A stretch of DNA of 64,000 nucleotides from Favolaschia claudopus (taxonomy: Eukaryota > Basidiomycota > Agaricomycetes > Agaricales > Mycenaceae). The notes beneath the pieces are model-generated. The model did no database searches. It was not told the DNA's origin and saw only the letters and a program-made list of their open reading frames with translations. The position numbers were made by a program, and so were the translations under genes. Positions 58,164 through 64,000 of the stretch are shown here, one piece after another. Position 1 is the first letter of the stretch; each line of letters begins with the position of its first letter. The stretch is from NCBI GenBank assembly GCA_037176885.1, contig JAWWNJ010000153.1:372001-436000 (forward strand). Reading direction: 5' to 3'.

Positions 58164-59694
58164 ATGGCCCAACCTTATGACCTCTTTGCTACTGGCATCG
58201 ATTCGGAATTACCTGCTTACACTCGACCACCGACGCCGCCATCTTCCGTACCGAGAGAGCCCAGAGCCTTCTCGTATAAGCTAGACACCAAGACAGGAAC
58301 GCCTTGGGCAACGCTAGTCGTTCACGGCGACCCCAGGCTCAGTGGAAAGCACCCAACGTTCGTCGAAGGATCTAACTTGAGTGGCTTGGTGAAGTTGTCG
58401 TTGAGCACCGCAGAGGCGATACAGGCTGTTCGTATCTCGGTGCGTAATGGTTCTCATGGGATCCAAATATGCCTCTCAATCTCATGTCAGTTACGGGGTG
58501 AAATTCGAAAAGGTGGAACTTCCAGTGCGACGCCGACCGTGTTCTTCGAATTGAAGCACCCGCTGTGGCCTCTAAATTCCGTCGAATCCACTCAGACTAA
58601 AACGGACAAGCTGAAGGGCGACTATATGTGGCCCTTCTCTGTCTCCATCCCTGCTACGCTCACTAAAAATGGACAAACGTTCCGTCTCCCCCATACGTTC
58701 TTGAGCCCAGGCTCCTTCAACATCCAGTATTTTGTCGAGTTGCGTATAGTCCGCGGGAAACTGCGGCCTGATAATTCGTGAGTTAGTGTGCGAGTTTTCT
58801 TCCTTCCCGGCTCATAAAAGAAGCCTTTCATGCCCGCTTGTGTATTTTTCTATGCAGCAACCCAGCCCTCCTTCGGCGTTGAGACAGGTTTATATTTCGC
58901 ATTGTCTTATTTTTTTTGTTTAACATAATGCGTTAGCTGGCGTACCAAGAGAATTCACCGCTGCTGGGCCCTGATGCAGATAACGATGGGTGGCATACCC
59001 AAGCGGTATCTATTCTAGGGACAGTTTTTCTCCGCTCGAACAGTTGACGTGAAGATCCTGGTCAGTTTTTGAACGATTCAAGCGGAGTCGGAGTTCTCAT
59101 TACCTCGTCATAGTTCTCCCTTGCCAAACCACTTGCTTACACGCGCTCGGGGTCGATTCCTTGCGTCATGGAGATCGAAACTCCAGACACCGAAGCTCTC
59201 GATTTGCTCTCAGCCCCTGCGGCTTCTATCGTGTACTTGGAGCGTTCCTTGCTGGAACCGAAATATAGTGCCAAAAGTGCTATCGAACCTTGCGGTAGAG
59301 CGACATTCTGGCCGTCGACAGGAGCTCCACAGCATCGACGGCGACTCATGGGTGAAATCCACTTGCGGCCCGATCTTCAGCCGTCGTCAGCTATGTTGGG
59401 ATACCGAGTCGAGGTCAGTCAATTCATCTTCTTTCGCAGGTATATCGGTCACAAACAAATCCACAGTATGCCGTCGTGGTCTTTCCATGTCAGGCAGCGG
59501 GATTCAAGAGCACTAAGAATATACCTGTACTTCGGCAATCCGTGGAGATCATGACGAGATTTGCTGCGGGACCCCGCGAAAAAACAGATTCGCCTCCCGC
59601 TTATGAAGGCCGCAACGCGATCGTGGATAATTATTATTCCGGTCTCGCTCTCCAGTCTAGCAAACAGGGGTTTTATTTAACATTAGGCGGATAA
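58164..59694 (+). CDS. Arrestin-like protein (alpha-arrestin / ART type)
   Basis: Fungal alpha-arrestins link plasma-membrane transporters to Rsp5-type ubiquitin ligases for endocytosis. The start at 58164 gives MAQPYDLFATGIDSELPAYT RPP, with a PAYTRPPTPP motif resembling the PPxY/LPxY ligase-binding type. The arrestin N-fold follows: GSNLSGLVKLSLSTAEAIQA, an intron, LRGEIRKGG, GDYMWPFSVSIP, FRLPHTFLSPGSFNIQYFVE. Further exons: YQENSPLLGPDADNDGW, GTVFLRSN, LAKPLAYTRSGSIPCVMEIE, TPDTEALDLLSAPAASIVYL, RPDLQPSSAMLGYRVE. The end has SPPAYEGRNAIVDNYYSG, including a second PPAY, and the TAA at 59692-59694. The two PY-like motifs support ligase binding. Targets are not evident; transporters in this window are candidates only by general biology. 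Confidence 0.82.
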
Positions 59695-60137
59695 CGCGCG
59701 GTGCTTTATCTAGTTACCTCCCATCGGCGCTTTTGCTAATTTGTCCTGTAGTCGCGACTATTGTTATAAGTCTTCTTTTCCTCGGTGTTTCTCGTTATGT
59801 CTCCGTTTATGAAGCACCGTACCAGGTCCCTACGATTGTGCAGCACTTCATACGGCCATTGAATCGGTCTTGTACAATGGAATAACACATCTTCGGCTCC
59901 TCTCTGTATTATCGAAAACCTCTCTTTCGGCCCCGGGTACCGCTCTTGTGGGATATTTCATGGTGTCTGGGTAAGCTTTCTCATCGTCGGCAATTCGTGG
60001 GAGTCCATTCACACAAATCTCTCGCTGAACCGTCGACCGGCGGCGCCTATCTCTGGTAAACTTTCAAATGGTTTTCCAACCTTTGACTAATGTACAAATT
60101 TATGGGGGTCAGACAAATAATCTCATTACTTTGGCAC
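59695..60137. other. Convergent 3' flanks
   Basis: Between the arrestin-like gene and the cupin pseudogene. No gene seen. Confidence 0.5.
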
Positions 60138-61049
60138 CTATGATAATCCACACGCCTGCAAGCAGCTCTCGACGCCCTGCGCTAAACCGGCGGCAAAGCC
60201 GGACGCCCAGTCAGCGATATTACTTTTGCCAATTGTCTCGGGGAAACCCAACGCGGCGTTGACAACGTCTGAGGGAAGCATCCAGAAGTTTGTAGCAAGA
60301 TCGCTGCGCCCTGGGTCGTCGAGCTGAGGCTCGCCACGAAAACTAGCAGGCTGATTCAGTGACACCCAAAGTCTGAATCACAGACAACACTCACCGGCAG
60401 GTTCACAGGTAGGATTCTGCTAGATAGTGGATACTCCCCACCGGAAAGACTGTAGCTTGAAACTTTCCGAGCTGTGTTTGCACCGCAGCGGTGAACCCAT
60501 TCTCTTGGACGAACCCCCGTGTCGAGGATGCCATCGACAACGGTGATGAGCTCGTTCGCACGATTATGCCAATGCGGGACGTTCAACCCGCACGGCTCAA
60601 TCATTGCGATGGCTCCAGAGACGCCGAGACCCTGGTAAAGGTGAATGATGGGTTGGGTGACGACCCCGAATGATGAAAAGAATACTGACTTGTAGTATTG
60701 GGAAGTTCTCGACCTTCAAGAAACAAGTCAACGACCGTTGAAGCTGAATAGATCAAAATGCGCTCACCAGTAGCGAGAAGGATGGATCCGCCGCTCGGCC
60801 CGCTTGGGAGCAGCCTGGTTGTTGAAGTCGAAGACCGTGCGCTGGCGGAGGGCGTCCGCCGGTGAGTAGGTTGCCGTTGCCATCGGTGAGCAGCTTGTTG
60901 AACTTGTCGTTGGAGCTGGCTAATGCCTTCAGTTCGGCGGCGATAGCGGGACCATTCGAAAGCGCTGGAACTGGTGGAGGCGGCGGAACCGTTGGAGCAC
61001 CATGGATGGAGAGAGCCAAGGCAAGGACTGCGACAATGAAGCTGAACAT
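60138..61049 (-). pseudogene. Spherulin/germin-like secreted cupin with several frameshifts
   Basis: The start at 61049 gives a signal peptide (MFSFIVAVLALALSIHGAPT) and AAELKALASSNDKFNKLLTD. Spherulin-1A-like cupin blocks follow but in changing frames: ALRQRTVFDFNNQAAP, GGSILLAT, VENFPIL, GLGVSGAIAMIEPCGLNVPH with the HxH metal site and E (PHWHNRANELI), then after a GGGGG run FVQENGFTAAVQTQLGKFQA and TVFPVGSIHYL, then QNPTCEPA and FRGEPQLDDPGRSDLATNFW. It ends VESCLQACGLS at 60138. At least four one-base shifts are needed, one at a G5 homopolymer. Either decayed, or an assembly with homopolymer errors. The core promoter and splice-like signals survive. Confidence 0.7.
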
Positions 61050-62861
61050 GACGACAAGCTAAATTCAACCAGTGAGCTGCTCCGAAAAGTAGACCCTCGA
61101 GTGATGTTGTCACTTACCCTGGACCAGGTTGGACGAATGGAGGCTGAGGCTGAGGCACTATCCTTGAATAAAATTGAAGGTGTTCCCGCTATCCCTTTTA
61201 TACCCTCGATACTCTGACGCGCAAACCAAACAGACGGTCCAACGACCCGGCACTCCAGGAAATGGGTACGGTAACTCAGTACCCATCCTTTCGTGGGAGG
61301 CTACCGTTCATTTCAACCGCTGCATTTCTCCGCTCTTGGGCAATGATTGGCTACATGCCGTGGAGCGGGCCGCCCAGGAATCCGCCTTGAGCTCGGAGCT
61401 CTGGACAAGGTTTGAGATTCCCGCATTGAACATGTACACTGACCATTGGCAGAAGTCCTATAGGCTGCTCAACTCTTGACATCGTCATCTCGTCTAAATA
61501 TCCCTCCTCTTCACTTCTTGTCGAGCTTGAAGAAGTTGCAGATGTGCGGCCAACATTGATCCGCGAAATTCATCCGCTCGGCAGCCTGCGGCAAAATGAG
61601 CCATCTGCTCCGGCTTGATCGCCAACCGCAAATTCTTCAGTGTGAAGACTTGCCGCAACGGAGGGACCAGGGGAATTCAGAGACCACGAGCAAGTTTTGC
61701 TCCACAATTCAATGTAGCTAACCATAGCCTGATGAATTCCGCATGCGACGCGACTCAAAGCAAGGTCGGCGAGCACACACTATCTGCTCGTTTTCCGTCC
61801 CGGTCGAACTCGGTCTCACAACCCGGTCCACCCATCTTAACCTAATCGGCGCGGAAAGCGACCTAAACTTGATAATTACTTTTCACATTTCTGATTTTAG
61901 TACGCGTTTAATTTGTCCCCCTGCTTTGGGGCTAATAGTACCACCCTATATTCGGACTGTGCTGACTTCGCCTTTTAACTGAATATAGAACTGTCTGTAG
62001 CAACGACGGGACGCCTTCATTCCGCTGTTGGGCATATTGATAAACCACGGGTAATATCTTGCCGAACTGCGAAAGGCGAGCTTGGAATCTGGATTGAATT
62101 CAACGAGAATGAAACTGATTATTATTACAGGACACACTCAAACATACTCGGGCCCGCAAAAGCGGAGCATATCTCTCTCTCCTTGGCGCAGCCTGAGAAT
62201 GCTCGGTGCATACAACAGCTCAAAATCCGCGACTACGTGAAATATGCGATTTTTAAGCGTGTGAACGGGTGCACAAGCTCTCACATGGAAATGATTACCT
62301 TCACAGATTGCTCTTCATGGACTCGACGAAGTGGTTGGCCCACGTGTCGTGTTCGTCCCCGGTCAACTTCTGAACCCGTCATCCGAATTCTCTTCTCTCA
62401 CCAGCCGCGCTTCTTGGAGATTACAACAGGAATTCTGAGGTTGACCCAGGACCGTATCAACGCTTAAATTTTAATTTCATATAGTTGTAGCATGTGTTCA
62501 GGTCCGACGCTCACCATTGTCATTCCTCCGTCAACATTGCATCAGAACGGCCCAAGATTTCGCTCGAAACACGGCGCTCCGGAGGCGAAGCCATTGTGCC
62601 GCTCTTCCTTTTCGGAACTTCTTAAAAAATTGCCTCTGGCTCCCAAGCCTCACACCCAATCACAGGCAGCAGATTGCAAAGCAGTCAGAATCCCCGATTT
62701 AGATGCGAAGTACAGACCGCGCGTCATGCGAGCATTCGCACTTGAACGCATGTATGAGGACATTGAACAAATAATCTCAATCATTTCGTTGTTAGTATGG
62801 TTACAAATTCACATCGTATCGTACAGATGAGTTAACAACGGGCGGACCTCGAGACCCGGCT
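61050..62861. other. 1.8-kb stretch, no supported gene
   Basis: Frames at 61174-61479, 62183-62467 and 62492-62830 (plus) show no recognised features. The last contains a plausible helical segment (KYRPRVMRAFALERMYEDIE) but lacks context. Confidence 0.4.
61197..61203 (-). promoter_or_regulatory. TATA box of the cupin gene
   Basis: TATAAAA on the minus strand about 150 bp upstream of the ATG at 61049. Confidence 0.5.
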
Positions 62862-64000
62862 TCAATCTTCCGCACTGTAACGCTCTCCAAACACACCCTC
62901 TTCCATCGCCTTGATTTCTATACACAAAACAGTGTTCAGATTGTGCAAAATCAATGGCGAAATGAGACAACATACGAAGCGCGACGTGTTTCGAATGGAA
63001 ACGAGCGAGTGCCAGGTTTCCTGTACAGTTACATGAACGATTTGCTTATCCGTATGCATGAGCGAAAGATTGAAAACCCACCGGTCATATACCAGAGCCC
63101 AGGAATCCCAAGATCCCTCCAGGCACCGTTAATTTCTCCCTCTTCGTTCAAACCCCAAATCTTCTTGCACTTCTCCCTCAGCTCGTCACCGAACACCTTG
63201 CGCATACCGTCGCGGGCATCACCAAAGCTGAGATCACATTTCAACTATTAATCTTACTCGGATGTTCAAGGCGACGATCGAAACGCACCCAGTCGCGAAA
63301 ACAACAACGTCCACCGCCAATTCACTCCCATCTTCAAACTTCAGCCCAGTCTCGGTGAATTCGGAGATCTGGCTGTCATTCTTGAGCTTGATCTTGCCGT
63401 CGATGATGAGCTGGCTCCCGCCGACGTCTATGTCTCCGTGTAAGAAAACTCAGAGGCGGGGAATGAGTTTGACTTTAACTAACCAATATAATAACCACCC
63501 GCACGATCCCACGCAGAAATCGCAAACCCTGCGTCGAGCGTGCCTTTGTTGAGTCTGAAGCCGACCTTTCTTAGACCGTCGAGGATTTCCCTACGTAACG
63601 GATGAGCACAGGAAGACATTGGGATTAGGGAAGCAGTGGCTGACTTGTCGTCATCCGCGATGACCTCCGCTTGGCGCTGATTCAACGGAACAGCCATGAG
63701 ATGGGGGAACGACGCGGAAAGACGGTCAGCGATATCCACAGGCGGTCCTCCTTCCCAATAGATGGGCTTCATGATTCGGTTCCAGCCGTTCTTCGTGCTC
63801 AGTACGTAGCTTGAGCTACGCTGATATATGGTGACGTCTGAATTGAAATCAGCGATTACTGAGATGTAGACGGAAGCTTCGAAAGGTAGAGTTTCTGACG
63901 CACCTACGCCATGTTCGCAGTAATCGACGGCGATATCGTGTGCTGGAAATTCGATATTAGAATACGCAAGACGAAAAGAGGATGAAATTATCAACAAACC
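62862..64000 (-). CDS. Flavin-dependent monooxygenase-like protein (5' part beyond window)
   Basis: FAD/NAD(P)-binding monooxygenase of the flavin-containing/YUCCA-like fold, which oxygenates small nucleophilic substrates with NADPH. The visible part starts inside the NADPH Rossmann region (HDIAVDYCEHG, then after an intron VTIYQRSSSYVLSTKNGW). It continues with MKPIYWEGGPPVDIADRL, FPHLMAVPLNQRQAEVIADD, EILDGLRKVGFRLNKG and WDRAGGYYI, then the FATG-bearing exon (LAVDVVVFATG), a MRKVFGDELREKCKKIWGLN exon, IPGLWYMTG, and NLALARFHSKHVAL joined to QIKAMEEGVFG. The stop is at 62862-62864. The FAD GxGxxG motif and start lie to the right of the window. All visible joins are in frame. Substrate unknown. 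Confidence 0.85.

Overview
The window looks like nuclear DNA of a basidiomycete, most likely an agaricomycete. Genes are split by many short introns (about 45-60 bp) with GTRNGT/YAG borders. The gene content is typical of mushroom-forming fungi: lineage-expanded F-box proteins, a pseudokinase-like protein with an N-terminal FTIxGxG motif, arrestin-like and OPT transport proteins, and several DNA transposons. No rRNA gene, confident functional tRNA gene, CRISPR array or plasmid feature was seen. All calls come from reading the sequence; exon borders are hand-derived and approximate unless stated.

Left part (1-20.5 kb). Two tandem MUP1-type methionine permease genes lie on the minus strand, the first running off the left edge. 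Their upstream regions share matched sequence blocks. A plus-strand CNNM/Mam3-type membrane protein (DUF21 plus CBS pair) converges on the pseudokinase-like gene. Then come a 222-bp inverted-repeat element, a tail-to-tail pair of homologous mini-genes of about 70 codons, a head-to-head pair of F-box genes sharing a 277-bp promoter, and a small CFEM-type secreted protein.

Middle (20.5-36.4 kb). About 3.5 kb without a supported gene precedes an intronless class II hydrophobin gene, an unusual find in a basidiomycete background. It is followed by an array of about eight degenerate tRNA-like units on the minus strand. One unit is split by an 809-bp inverted-repeat transposon with a 6-bp target duplication. 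A large multi-exon transposase-like gene with zinc-finger ends comes next. After it, the remains of a small secreted-protein gene lead into about 2.5 kb of tandem exon-plus-intron repeats.

Right part (36.4-64 kb). This holds an F-box fragment and a further F-box gene, a coiled-coil nuclear-type protein, and a 3292-bp hAT transposon with a perfect 8-bp target duplication but an apparent frameshift. Next are a small Cys-rich protein, an OPT oligopeptide transporter with a 263-bp miniature element 124 bp upstream of its start, and a helix-turn-helix protein with two C-terminal repeats. The window ends with an arrestin-like trafficking adaptor, a frameshifted spherulin-like cupin, and the 3' part of a flavin monooxygenase running off the right edge.

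No single pathway unites the window. A loose theme is nutrient uptake and its turnover: two methionine permeases, an oligopeptide transporter, an arrestin-type adaptor and F-box proteins. This sits on a background heavily shaped by transposons and tandem duplication.
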